In this document: positions 43,613-52,409 of the stretch, one piece after another
Layout: each line of letters opens with the position of its first letter
Position numbering within the stretch: the stretch's first letter is position 1
Source of the DNA: Pseudomonadota bacterium
GTDB taxonomy: Bacteria; Cyanobacteriota; Vampirovibrionia; Obscuribacterales; Obscuribacteraceae
Direction: 5' to 3'
DNA length: 64,000 nucleotides
NCBI GenBank assembly: GCA_021325555.1
Contig: JAJPGY010000037.1
Location: forward strand, 1 to 64,000
Made by a program: the position numbers and the translations under genes
Notes under the pieces: generated by a model
Seen by the model: the letters and a program-made list of their open reading frames with translations, nothing else
What the model was told of the DNA's origin: nothing
Databases searched by the model: none

Positions 43613-44321
43613 ACCAGCCGCCGCCGTTGGCGTTGGCGGCGGCGCGGTCGGCCGCGTACTGGGCCCGGTCGGCGGCGTCGCGGGCCTGGGCGGCCATATC
43701 CTGCGCCTCGGAGGAGCCGCCGGCGGCGGCGCTTGTGGCCTGGTCGGCCGCCGCCCGGGCGGCGTTGGCGTACTCCTGGGCTTCGGCGGCGGCGGACTGC
43801 CGGGCGCCGCGATCGGAGCCGTAACGGGCCCGGCTGGCCGCCGCCTCGGCTTGCGACGCCTGGTCGACGGCGGTCTGGCGGAAGGAGCTGGCGTCGTAGT
43901 ACTTTTGCTGATTGCCGGCTGCCGAGCTGCCGGAGCTGCCGCCGAAGAACATCCTGAGCAGATCCTGGCGCGTCATGTTGAACGGGCTTGGCGCGGGAGC
44001 CGCCTGTTGAATCGCCGGCCCGGGCTTGAGCGGCGATCCCGCCGGCGGCCACTGGCGGCTGAACCTGTTGAGCAGCCCTTGCTGGCCGAACACCTGCTGC
44101 CCGCCCCCCGCTTGCCCCGTAAGGGCGGGGGCCGCCGGCTGCGGCGCCGGCCACGGTTTGCTGTCCAGGCTGTTGAGCCACTGATTGAGCTCCGCCTGTC
44201 CGGGCCCGCCTCCCTGAGCGAAGCCAGACGGGCAGACGAGGAACGCCAGCGTCCCGGCGACGGTAACCCCCATGAGGGCGGCAGACCAATCAGTCGGGGA
44301 ATTTATGCTCGAGCGGCTCAT
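43611..44321 (-). CDS. secreted Ala/Gln-rich helical protein
   Basis: 236-aa exported protein of unknown family. The signal peptide (ALMGVTVAGTLAFLVCPSGFAQG) ends near residue 37. The middle is Pro/Gln/Gly-rich and disordered-looking. From about residue 130 a long Ala-rich helix carries an 11-residue-like pattern (QASQAEAAASRARYGSDRGARQ, AEAQEYANAARAAADQATSAA, QARDAADRAQYAADRAAANAN), reminiscent of LEA or Lpp-type amphipathic repeats. No ribosome site is visible at ATG 44321. It could be a desiccation/stress or envelope-spacing protein, but that is only composition-based. It lies downstream of the ART-like gene on the same strand. Confidence 0.7.
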   Translation of the reverse strand: MSRSSINSPTDWSAALMGVTVAGTLAFLVCPSGFAQGGGPGQAELNQWLNSLDSKPWPAPQPAAPALTGQAGGGQQVFGQQGLLNRFSRQWPPAGSPLKPGPAIQQAAPAPSPFNMTRQDLLRMFFGGSSGSSAAGNQQKYYDASSFRQTAVDQASQAEAAASRARYGSDRGARQSAAAEAQEYANAARAAADQATSAAAGGSSEAQDMAAQARDAADRAQYAADRAAANANGGGW

Positions 44322-44351
44322 AAAGGGATGTGGAAACCAGCGATGGGGCGA

Positions 44352-45107
44352 TTAGCTGCGGAGGCGCAAGCGCGTCTCCAGTTGGGACAGCCGGTAAAGC
44401 ACGTCGTATGTGGTTATCTCCGGCGGCCGGCGGATCCCCAGCCAGCGGCCAGCCCGTTCGAGAACGGTGGATAACTTCCCGCGCAGCCAGGCATCGAGGC
44501 GCCACTGGTCGCTCTTGCGCCTGAGCCGCCGGATGCCGGACTGGAACGATTGGTCTGCGAAGGTTCGCACCGAGCGCGCGTCGCCGCTGCCGCGCCGGCC
44601 GTGGCTGCAGTGGAGAACCTCGACGATGTTGGTCAGCGGGACAGGACCCAGCACCGCCGCGCACAGCCCGCGCCTGCCTGCGGCGGTCCCCGGCTGTGTC
44701 TCCTGGATGAAGTCCACCTGAATCCAGGTGCGGGGAGTGAAGGCGACCTTGAGCACTACCGGCTCGCCGATGAGCGAATTGGCCGCCCCGCCGCGGATGT
44801 CCCGCAGGCAAGCGCTGCGCGCGTGGTTGAAGGCGTCGTCCTCGTTGCCGCAGTAGAAGCTGTAGCCGCTGCGCCCGGGAAGGATGGCGCCCGACCGGGT
44901 GATCTCCCAGCGCCTGAAGCAGTTGGTGCCGTGATACAGGTAGGCCTCGCTGCAGGTCGGGCTGTGCTCGAGCAGATCGCTTGCGGCGATGAAGTCGGCA
45001 AGCGGCAGTGGTGCTCGATAGTCAGGCAGCCCGGTCGTAATCGCAACCCTCTCGTGATTCCGCTCGCCGCCGATTAAATCGCGCGTGCTTCGAGACCTTA
45101 GAAACAC
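44352..45107 (-). CDS. protein with possible ADP-ribosyltransferase-like N-terminal domain
   Basis: 251 aa, no signal peptide. Residues ~57-100 (YLYHGTNCFRRWEI, SGAILPGRSGYSFYCG, AFNHARSAC) recall the PARP/ART pattern in which a His-Gly-Thr/Ser loop binds NAD, followed by an I-x-x-x-G turn and an aromatic/Tyr then Ala-rich helix. A downstream NIVEVLH strand could hold the third acidic residue. The match is short and by eye only. The C-terminal ~90 residues are basic, helical and Arg/Trp-rich (RRLRRKSDQWRLDAWLRGKL). GTG 45107 has GGGAATA close by. It lies 83 bases downstream of the coiled-coil operon on the same strand and may be its last gene. Confidence 0.6.
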   Translation of the reverse strand: MFLRSRSTRDLIGGERNHERVAITTGLPDYRAPLPLADFIAASDLLEHSPTCSEAYLYHGTNCFRRWEITRSGAILPGRSGYSFYCGNEDDAFNHARSACLRDIRGGAANSLIGEPVVLKVAFTPRTWIQVDFIQETQPGTAAGRRGLCAAVLGPVPLTNIVEVLHCSHGRRGSGDARSVRTFADQSFQSGIRRLRRKSDQWRLDAWLRGKLSTVLERAGRWLGIRRPPEITTYDVLYRLSQLETRLRLRS

Positions 45108-45190
45108 TATTCCCGCTAGGTACCGGCGCGAAACCGCTACCGGCTCGCCACGCGCGTCCGGAGCCCCGATTTAACGTTAATTCCGCTCGC

Positions 45191-47818
45191 CTACTCGAGA
45201 TATCTCTCGCGGGTCGCCTCGATGGCCTGCAGCGCGTCCTGAATGGACTTCTTGATCAAGGAGATCGCCTTGTCCGCCTCGGCGGACACCGAAGCGGCCA
45301 TCTCCGCCCGCCGTGCCGACAGCCCGGACAGCGCCGCTTGCCCGCTTTTGTCGAGCTGGTCGCAGCGGCTGTCCACGGCCGCCTGGAGGTCGCCGGCGGC
45401 CTTTCCCTTGAGCTGCTGCAGCGCCTGGATTACCGACTCCTTGTCGCCGGTCAGCGCCGGGTGCGTTCCGGCCGCCGATGTCTCGACGAGCTGGCGGCTG
45501 GCAGTGTCGTTCTCAGTGGCCAGGGACTCCGCCTCCTGCAGCGTTTTTTGTGCGGCCGCGCCCTGCTCCTCCATATAAGCAGCCGCATCGGAGAAGATCT
45601 TCTCGAGCTGGCCCCTGCGCTCCTGGGCGATCGCCTCAAGGGCGGCCTGGGATTCGCTGTGGCTTTGCTGGAGCTGTTGCGTGAACTCGGACAGGCTGCT
45701 TTCGATGTTCGCGCTTTGCTCGCGCGCCTGCTCGGGGGCCAGGGTGGACAGCTGCTTATCTATCTCGGCTCGAGCTTTTCTGAGCCGGCTGCGGTAGTCC
45801 CGGATCTTCGGCAAAAGTTTGCAGCTCGACAGGTTGTTCGTGGCCTGCGAGAGATTGAGGGTGTACATGGTGACGGATTGATTGATGCCGATCTCGTGCT
45901 CGCTCTCCGCGGATTCGACCTTGTCGAGCGCGCGCTCGATAAGACCGTCCAGGTCTTCGCTCAGCGAGCCGGCATGGCGCTCCATGGACTGGCTGGTCGT
46001 ATCGTCCTCATAGGAGAGGCGTTCGCGCAGCCGGTCGAACCTGGCGGCGAGCCGCTCGGTGAAATCCTGGTTGATCTTGTCCAGCTGCCCGCATATGGCC
46101 TCGACCAGGTCGCTCAATTCCGCCGTCTTGCCTTCGACCGCCCCCGTGAGCCTTTTGTGTATCGAGCCGGAGAGCTTCTTCGAACCTTCCTTCAAGTCGT
46201 TCAAGGTGGACATCAGGGAGCCGAGAGCATCGTTGAGCGCCTCATCGATCGACGTCTGCCCTTGCTCCGACTGCTGTTTAATCGCATAGCGACCGGTAGC
46301 CGCGGAGTCGGAGATGCGCAGCGTGGCGTCTTCGGTTAGCTCGTCCAGCCGCTTGCAGATCTCCTGGAGACTGGACCGGGTGCCGGCCTCGGCCTCCTCT
46401 TCCTCCCGCGACGCGCCTTCGATCAGGCTTTTCAGCTCAGCTTCCAGCTCGCCGTGAATCCTCGTCACCTGGCAGACCAGGTTGCCGGCGGCCATCGATA
46501 CTTGCTGCTCCAGGCGAGCAACCAGGGTTTCCATGCCGCTGCCGGCGACCGCGGATCTCCTCGGCTCTCTGGCTTGCGGCGGCATGCCGGCGCGCGGCTC
46601 TTCTCCGGCGACCGGCGCGGCGGTCGCCGGCTCCTTCTCTCCGGACGCCGGCGGCGTCTCCGGTGATTCCGGCGCGGGCTCCGGCGGGCGCGCTTCCGCA
46701 GGCGGTGCCTGCTGGCGTGATTCGGCTGCCGGGAGCGGCTCCGGCGCCTCCCCCCCGGCTCGGGCATCCGCAGCCGGCTGCCTCCGCACCGGCGGCGGTG
46801 GCGCGGGCGGCCTCATCTGAGGTCCCCTGCCTGCGGGGGCCGGCCTCGCCGGCGCGCGAGAGGGCATCGAGCCTCCCTCCGAAGGAGGCGCAACGACTTC
46901 CGCGCCCGCGTCCGAGAAAATGCCGCCGACCCCCAGCAGCGACTTCAGGTCGGCTGCGCCCGTCGGCTCATGCGCGGCCGGTTGCGGTGCGCTCGCTTGC
47001 GCCTGCGGCTCTGCCGGCTGCGCCGGGCTCTGCGTCTCCCCGCCTTCCGGCGCGGTAAGCCGCTCATCGCCGGCAATGGACGAGATGAGATCGCTTGTCC
47101 GGGCTTCCGGCGCCGGTCGCTGTCCTGCCTGCTCGGGCCGGGGAGCGGATTCCTCCGTTGCCCCAGCGCGGGGCACCGGGCGGAAGCTCTCTTGCGCCCC
47201 GCTCATCGGTGAGTCGGGAGCTTGCTCTCCGGGCTCGAAGATCTGGCGGCAGAAAAGCCCTATGTCCAGCGGGTGCTTGCTCTGCGCCGGATCCAGGACC
47301 AGTCCGAGCGCGGTCAAAAGCGGGACCGCTGGATCCACGGGGCCGGTCCCCTCGGCGTTTTTCTCCCGCCGGGATCCGCCCCTGGAATAGCTGTAACCCA
47401 GTCGTTGAAGCTCCTCAAGCTTGGAGTCGGGCAGGCGCTGCTCCGGCTCGACGATGACATAACAAAAGTCGCGGCCGGTCAGCTTGGTATCCTGAGCCTT
47501 GCTCGTCATCAGCTTTTCCAGATAGACGAGCTCGAAGGTCTCGGCGTTGATGTGCACGATAATCGGGCGCTCGCCGTCCTTTCCCATCACGACCCCAAGC
47601 TCCGTGACCTTGTAGGAGTCGGCGCGGCGCGCCTGCTCCGCTGAGGCCGTGAGCGGCACGACCGGCTCCAGGCAGATGATGATCGTCCCCATCTCCCAAC
47701 CCAGGCTCTCGGCTGCACCCCACTGCTCGGGCGATATCGGCAGCGTGTGATCGAAGCCCCGCAGATATGCTGCGACGGCATTGTGCGAGAGATTGTGGTG
47801 CGATAGCAGTGAGCTCAT
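45191..47818 (-). CDS. giant coiled-coil protein A with N-terminal globular domain
   Basis: 875 aa, no signal peptide and no membrane helix. Residues 1-~150 form a globular domain (ISPEQWGAAESLGWEMGTIIICLEP, ITSKAQ-type strands, GRDFCYVIVEPEQRL). Residues ~190-440 are extremely Pro/Ala/Glu-rich. From ~445 to the end the chain is nearly unbroken coiled coil with regular hydrophobic heptads (METLVARLEQQVSMAAGNLV, DEALNDALGSLMSTLNDLKE, ALQQLKGKAAGDLQAAVDSR). Its ATG overlaps the stop of coiled-coil gene B (ATGA), so the two are made together. I recognise no family; a cytoskeletal, scaffold or chromosome-associated role is inference. Confidence 0.8.
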   Translation of the reverse strand: MSSLLSHHNLSHNAVAAYLRGFDHTLPISPEQWGAAESLGWEMGTIIICLEPVVPLTASAEQARRADSYKVTELGVVMGKDGERPIIVHINAETFELVYLEKLMTSKAQDTKLTGRDFCYVIVEPEQRLPDSKLEELQRLGYSYSRGGSRREKNAEGTGPVDPAVPLLTALGLVLDPAQSKHPLDIGLFCRQIFEPGEQAPDSPMSGAQESFRPVPRAGATEESAPRPEQAGQRPAPEARTSDLISSIAGDERLTAPEGGETQSPAQPAEPQAQASAPQPAAHEPTGAADLKSLLGVGGIFSDAGAEVVAPPSEGGSMPSRAPARPAPAGRGPQMRPPAPPPPVRRQPAADARAGGEAPEPLPAAESRQQAPPAEARPPEPAPESPETPPASGEKEPATAAPVAGEEPRAGMPPQAREPRRSAVAGSGMETLVARLEQQVSMAAGNLVCQVTRIHGELEAELKSLIEGASREEEEAEAGTRSSLQEICKRLDELTEDATLRISDSAATGRYAIKQQSEQGQTSIDEALNDALGSLMSTLNDLKEGSKKLSGSIHKRLTGAVEGKTAELSDLVEAICGQLDKINQDFTERLAARFDRLRERLSYEDDTTSQSMERHAGSLSEDLDGLIERALDKVESAESEHEIGINQSVTMYTLNLSQATNNLSSCKLLPKIRDYRSRLRKARAEIDKQLSTLAPEQAREQSANIESSLSEFTQQLQQSHSESQAALEAIAQERRGQLEKIFSDAAAYMEEQGAAAQKTLQEAESLATENDTASRQLVETSAAGTHPALTGDKESVIQALQQLKGKAAGDLQAAVDSRCDQLDKSGQAALSGLSARRAEMAASVSAEADKAISLIKKSIQDALQAIEATRERYLE

Positions 47819-49254
47819 TGTTCACCACCGGGCTGAGCGCCCTTATCCGAGTTGCCGGTCTTCTTTGATCTCTTGGTCTTCTTGCTCGTGGCGGCTCGGC
47901 CCGGCTCGTCTTCGCCTGACGGCGGGCCGCTCACCACCCTGGTCACTTCATCAAGAGCCCGGTCTTGTTTTCTCTTGATCTCGAGCAGCAGAGACGAGAG
48001 CTTCGACTGGATCTGCTCCTTTGCCTTCTCCGACAACGCTGCCAGCTGCTCCTCGCAGCCCGAGCGGGCCTGGGCGATTGACGATTCGGCCTGGGAGCAC
48101 AGCGACTCCAGCTCTTTCACCGATTCGGCCACCAGCCCGGCGAGCTTCCCCTCGACCGTTAACCGTACCTCCGTCAGATCCTTGCGCAAGGCTTCCACCA
48201 CCTCCTGCGCTGTGTGCTCCAGATCTCTGCGCAGCTCCTGGCTGGCGCGGCGGCGCTGGTCGCATTCGGACCGGGTGGCCTCGACAGACTGATCCACGCG
48301 GGCGCGCAGATCACAGCTTGTCTGCCTCAGGCGCTGGTGCGCTCCCTCGCTCGCTTTCTCCAGCTCCGCGGTGAGCTCCTTGCTGAGCTTCGACAGCTCA
48401 TCGGCGGTTGCCTTGTGGGCGCTCTTCAGTTCCGCCAGAAGCTCCCGGCAATGCTCCTCGCTTTTGGCCCGGAATTCCGACCACGTTTTCTCAAACTGCC
48501 CGTGAAACTCCTGCTCGATCGCCAGGGAATGACCGTCCACCTCTTTCCCGAGCTCCTCGACATGGTTGTCCAGGCTGCTGCTCCCTTCGCTGAACTGCGC
48601 CTCCAGCGCCTGGGAATGGCCGTCGAAAGCCTGGGAAAGCCGCTCCATCCATGCCGAGGTGTGGGTGTCGATGTTGTTGGCGCTCTGCAAAAACGCCTTG
48701 AAGAGCCTGGTGGTGATCTGCTTCTCCTCGCCCCTGGTCTCCAGCAGGCTGTGGTCGAGCTTCTGAAGGAACGTATTGGACACGAAGGTGTTCTGAACTT
48801 TGAGGGTTTTTGACGAAGAGTAGCCTTGAATGTGCAGCTCGGCGGCCGCGTTGTCGAACTCCCGCTCGCACAAGTTGGCCACGTCCTCGGAAAGAACGCT
48901 CAACCTGCCCTCATGCGACTGCTTGAGATCGGCAAGCGACTCAGCCACGTGCTTGACCAGCGCGGCCATGCTGTCTTTCAGAATCGCGAGCCTGTTTTCC
49001 GTCTCCAGCGTCTCGGAGTCGATGGCCTGTTGTATGCGATTGACAGTTTTCGCCAGGCTGGACTGAATGTCCGACTCGCAATCCTTCGAGCGCTGCTCGA
49101 GCTGTCCCAGCGATTCGCTGGCCAGAGCCCTATTGCCAGAGCTGCTCAGCTCCGAGCTCTTCCGCATGAGGGCCCGCTGGGCGAGGTCCATCTCCGAGAG
49201 CTTTTGCTCGCCCGCGTTATAGAGATCCTGAAGCTTTTTCCCCGCCACGCTCAT
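47815..49254 (-). CDS. long coiled-coil protein B with basic tail
   Basis: 479-aa soluble protein, almost entirely alpha-helical coiled coil from residue ~5 to ~430 (LQDLYNAGEQKLSEMDLAQR, QLEQRSKDCESDIQSSLAKT, AESLADLKQSHEGRLSVLSE, HVEELGKEVDGHSLAIEQEF). Breaks at ~190-210 suggest a hinge. The last ~35 residues are disordered and strongly basic (AATSKKTKRSKKTGNSDKG), fit for binding nucleic acid or acidic membranes. The ribosome site is weak. It lies 32 bases after gene C and overlaps gene A. The regular lengths and lack of a globular head resemble filament-forming or MCP-like helical rods; no chemoreceptor hairpin tip was seen. Confidence 0.8.
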   Translation of the reverse strand: MSVAGKKLQDLYNAGEQKLSEMDLAQRALMRKSSELSSSGNRALASESLGQLEQRSKDCESDIQSSLAKTVNRIQQAIDSETLETENRLAILKDSMAALVKHVAESLADLKQSHEGRLSVLSEDVANLCEREFDNAAAELHIQGYSSSKTLKVQNTFVSNTFLQKLDHSLLETRGEEKQITTRLFKAFLQSANNIDTHTSAWMERLSQAFDGHSQALEAQFSEGSSSLDNHVEELGKEVDGHSLAIEQEFHGQFEKTWSEFRAKSEEHCRELLAELKSAHKATADELSKLSKELTAELEKASEGAHQRLRQTSCDLRARVDQSVEATRSECDQRRRASQELRRDLEHTAQEVVEALRKDLTEVRLTVEGKLAGLVAESVKELESLCSQAESSIAQARSGCEEQLAALSEKAKEQIQSKLSSLLLEIKRKQDRALDEVTRVVSGPPSGEDEPGRAATSKKTKRSKKTGNSDKGAQPGGEQ

Positions 49255-49286
49255 CGTTTTCTACCCACCGGGCACCACCGACGATA

Positions 49287-50702
49287 CTACTGACCGTCCA
49301 GGGACAACATCGCGCTGCGATAGGCCATGATTGTCACCGCCGCCGCTTTGCCGGCTTCCTCCAGCTCATCGGCCTGGGTCATCAACTCGGCCAGCTCCTG
49401 CTGGTAAGTCCTGTTGATCTTGTCCAGCTCGAGCTTGAGGGCCTGCACCTGCTTGTCCAGCCCGTCGACGGCCGAGGCCCGGGATGCCTCGACGCGGTCG
49501 TCGAAGCGCCGGCTGGCCCTCACATACTCGCTTTCCACCTGAGAGGCGGTTTTGCGCACCAGGCGCAGGACCTCTTCGCCCTGGGAGGCGAGATTGTTCT
49601 TGAGCTTCTCCTTGAGCTCGTCGGCCGTCCTCTGCCGGCTGGACGTCGTGCCGGTGGCCCGGCGGGCCGCCTCCGAAACCGCCGTCTCGAAACGAGAGAA
49701 GCTGGCCTCCAGCTTCCTTTTCAGGTCCTGCTCGAGCCGGGCGAGGCTGCTTTGCATGAGCTTGTGCGAGGCCTGCATCTTCTCCCGTGATTCCCTGGCC
49801 AGCCCGCCTATCTGGGCTTCCGCTTCCTTGGCTGCGCTGTCGATCTTGGAGGTGTTGACCTTCTCGAAATCCTGCCGCTGGCCTCTGAGCGAGGCGCTGA
49901 AGGACTCGTGCATGGCTGCCGCCTCGTCCCTCCACTGAGCCACCAGCGCGCCGGTCTCCTGTTTGCTCGCCTGGATGGCGCCGGCTACCGAGCCCGAGCC
50001 GGCGGTCATCCTCTCCTGCAAGCGGGCCAGATTTTTCTCGGCGGCCTGCTGGAGGTCCGCAACCGTTTTCTCCGTTTTGGCGGCAAACGCCTCCTGGTGT
50101 CGGGAGACCTTCTCGTAAATTTCGTCCTTCCACTTGAGCACCAGCTCCTCCAGCTTGTCCTCGAACTCCCGGGCTTTAAAGGACAGGCTCTCCTCGTTGG
50201 CGATCTCCGTTTTGTCGATGCGCTCCTTGCCGGTGTCGGACAGGTTGCGAAACCTGGCGGCGGCCTGCTCCGCTATCTCCGGCAGATCCTTTTCGGGAGC
50301 CTGCAGAATGGCCTGCAGGTTGGCCAGCTCCTCCTGCACGAGCCTGGAGATCCGGGTCTCCGCCTCCTGCGCGTGGGCGGCGAGCGACTCGCGCACCGAG
50401 CGGGCCGTGCTGACAATTGTCTCCAGTTGCGAGCGCTCGAACTCCGCAAGCTCATCGACCAGCTTCTCTTTGTGTGTGTCCAGCTCTCCAGCCCGGGCCT
50501 CGGCGGCGGCGAGAAACTGCTCCTTTATCTGCTGAAGCCTGTCGGAAAGCGACTTTTGCAACCGGATGTTGTACTGCGAAAGCTGCTCGACGCAGGCGTC
50601 CACCGTCTTCGAAAGCTCCACGGTTGCTTTGTCCAGCACCGCGAGCATGCGCTGGGCGGTCGATTCGAAGTTGCCGGCAAGAGAGTCGTTTTTTCCCGGC
50701 AT
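49287..50702 (-). CDS. long coiled-coil protein C
   Basis: 471 aa from ATG 50702, where GGAG lies six bases upstream (an ATG at 50726 lacks a site). It is the first gene of the coiled-coil operon. It is a nearly continuous amphipathic helix without signal peptide or membrane segment (STAQRMLAVLDKATVELSKT, QLSQYNIRLQKSLSDRLQQI, DLQQAAEKNLARLQERMTAG, LDKINRTYQQELAELMTQAD). Gly/Ser breaks at ~235-245 and a TGTTSSRQR loop near ~360 divide it into rods. It is similar in style and length to protein B, suggesting ancient duplication or a hetero-oligomer. Function unknown. Confidence 0.8.
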   Translation of the reverse strand: MPGKNDSLAGNFESTAQRMLAVLDKATVELSKTVDACVEQLSQYNIRLQKSLSDRLQQIKEQFLAAAEARAGELDTHKEKLVDELAEFERSQLETIVSTARSVRESLAAHAQEAETRISRLVQEELANLQAILQAPEKDLPEIAEQAAARFRNLSDTGKERIDKTEIANEESLSFKAREFEDKLEELVLKWKDEIYEKVSRHQEAFAAKTEKTVADLQQAAEKNLARLQERMTAGSGSVAGAIQASKQETGALVAQWRDEAAAMHESFSASLRGQRQDFEKVNTSKIDSAAKEAEAQIGGLARESREKMQASHKLMQSSLARLEQDLKRKLEASFSRFETAVSEAARRATGTTSSRQRTADELKEKLKNNLASQGEEVLRLVRKTASQVESEYVRASRRFDDRVEASRASAVDGLDKQVQALKLELDKINRTYQQELAELMTQADELEEAGKAAAVTIMAYRSAMLSLDGQ

Positions 50703-50976
50703 ACAGGCTCCGCAGGGCAAGTCCATACAGGTAAATCAATCCCTAAGGGTATATGCCACCCTGTATAACAGGTTAATCTGCAAAGGTAAGCGGTGGCTGA
50801 TATTGTCAGGTACGCCGGGCCGGACGGGGGCAACCCGGCCAGGGCGACTGACAACCGGCCCCGGCGGTGGCGAAGAGCTTTGATTGGGTCCGTAGCCCGG
50901 TTGGGTATGAGCAATTCAGGGAATAACGACGGGCTAAACAATTGATCGGCTTGACCGGGGGGCAGCAGGGAAGCCG

Positions 50977-52392
50977 GTGACAACTTCCAACAAGATTGGC
51001 AGGAGAGTGAATGTGGCGCTGCCGGCGGCCGTTTTCGGCGCCGCCGGTCTCGTGCTGGCGCTGTGTGTTTCGATTTTGAGCCAGCCTGATTTTTTTCATC
51101 TGCGGCTCTGGGAGACGAATTACCGTCACGCCAATGAGGCCCTGGCGTCCGGCGACCTCGAACTGGCCGAAGCCTATGCGCTGGCATCGGGAAAGTACGC
51201 GGCGACCGCGCACGATCCCCTGCGGGCGGCATTGAGCACGAGGCAGCTGGCCGAGATTGCCATGCGTCTGGACCGCCCGGCCGAGGCCGACAGCTTGATC
51301 GGAAGAGCGATCAACTTGTTTGCGGTGATTGAGGCAAATTCTCGGGAGCCGCTGCAGCGAAAGGTGATCGAGCAGGAGCTTACCCTGTGCTTCCTCGATC
51401 GGGCAAAGGCCTGCGCTCGCGAAGGAAAGCTTGCCGAGGCCTCTTCCGCGTGCGAAAGGGCTGTTGATCTGGCCGGGAAGTACTGGGATCATGGCAAAGA
51501 CCAGTACAGCGGCGTCGTCCTGTCTGACGCCCTTGGCCTTTTGGCGAACCTGGAGGCCAAACTCGGCGACCGCCGGGCGGCGCTGCATAGCGCGCGCCGG
51601 TGCCTGGCGCTCCGCCAGGTGTTTCTGGATGGAAAAAGCCTTGAGGAGGTGCGGACGCTCCATGCCTTCCTCGCGCGGCAATTTCGCGAAGATGCCGGTA
51701 TCAAGGCATCGGCGGACGGCTATGGGATGCCTGAGCTGGCGGCGTGGGCGAACTTCAAGAAGGAGGCGGCTGCGCTCCACAGGGCGGGCGATAACGCCAG
51801 AGCCGAAATCCTGTACGGCCAGGCGCTGCGTCTGGCCGAGCAAAGCGGGCAGCCTGATCTGCGCCTGGCTCAGACGCTCATGGAGATAATGGCCTTCTAC
51901 AGGGACGTCGGACGGTTCGACCGGGCCGAGTATTTCGGGCGGCAGGCCGTGGATCTCTGGGAGCGGCTGGTCGGCTCCCTGGACCCCACCGTTGCCGCCG
52001 TCCACAGCATATACGCCAACATCCTCCTGCGGCGCGGCAAGTTCGGCGAGGCGGCAAGCCAGTTTGGGCGCGCGGGCTCCATCTATCAGGGAATTGCCAG
52101 GGACACGGCCGCGGCCGAGGCGCTGGCCAATTACCTGCTGGCTGCGCAGTACTCGGATAGGGTCCGCGATTTTGCCGCCGCGGACTTCTACGCGGGCAAG
52201 GCGGAACTGTTTGTGGAGCGGTTGGCTGTCGATCGAGGACAGAAACGGCTCTACTGGAGAGACATCGGCAGGGTCTTTTATGCGGCCGGAGATCTCCCGG
52301 CCGCCAGGGACTGCTTCGACCGCGCCGGGCTTTCTCCTGCCCGCCGGGAGCCGGTAACGACCGGACAGAGTAATGCCCACCCGAATCACTAG
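50977..52392 (+). CDS. membrane-anchored TPR protein
   Basis: 471 aa. The start is GTG at 50977, with AGGGAAG upstream. A single membrane helix at ~13-35 (VALPAAVFGAAGLVLALCVSIL) is followed by a long extracytoplasmic or cytoplasmic array of TPR-like helices (HANEALASGDLELAEAYALASGKYAA, ASSACERAVDLAGKYWDHGK, NARAEILYGQALRLAEQSGQ, FDRAEYFGRQAVDLWERLVG, DFAAADFYAGKAELFVERL). The helices contain many charged residues, so the array is soluble. The next gene, a histidine kinase, starts 17 bases after its stop, so the pair probably forms a sensor unit with the TPR protein as ligand binder or scaffold. Confidence 0.82.
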   Translation: MTTSNKIGRRVNVALPAAVFGAAGLVLALCVSILSQPDFFHLRLWETNYRHANEALASGDLELAEAYALASGKYAATAHDPLRAALSTRQLAEIAMRLDRPAEADSLIGRAINLFAVIEANSREPLQRKVIEQELTLCFLDRAKACAREGKLAEASSACERAVDLAGKYWDHGKDQYSGVVLSDALGLLANLEAKLGDRRAALHSARRCLALRQVFLDGKSLEEVRTLHAFLARQFREDAGIKASADGYGMPELAAWANFKKEAAALHRAGDNARAEILYGQALRLAEQSGQPDLRLAQTLMEIMAFYRDVGRFDRAEYFGRQAVDLWERLVGSLDPTVAAVHSIYANILLRRGKFGEAASQFGRAGSIYQGIARDTAAAEALANYLLAAQYSDRVRDFAAADFYAGKAELFVERLAVDRGQKRLYWRDIGRVFYAAGDLPAARDCFDRAGLSPARREPVTTGQSNAHPNH

Positions 52393-52409
52393 GTAAGGAG
52401 CTCGCTGCC

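Noticed and set aside
47815..50702. Coiled-coil proteins B and C as soluble chemoreceptors
   Set aside because: Neither has the conserved MCP hairpin tip, and no chemotaxis gene is nearby.
50806..52389. 527-codon minus-strand frame opposite the membrane TPR gene
   Set aside because: The plus strand has a membrane helix and TPR periodicity with coupling to the histidine kinase; the minus frame shows no domain.
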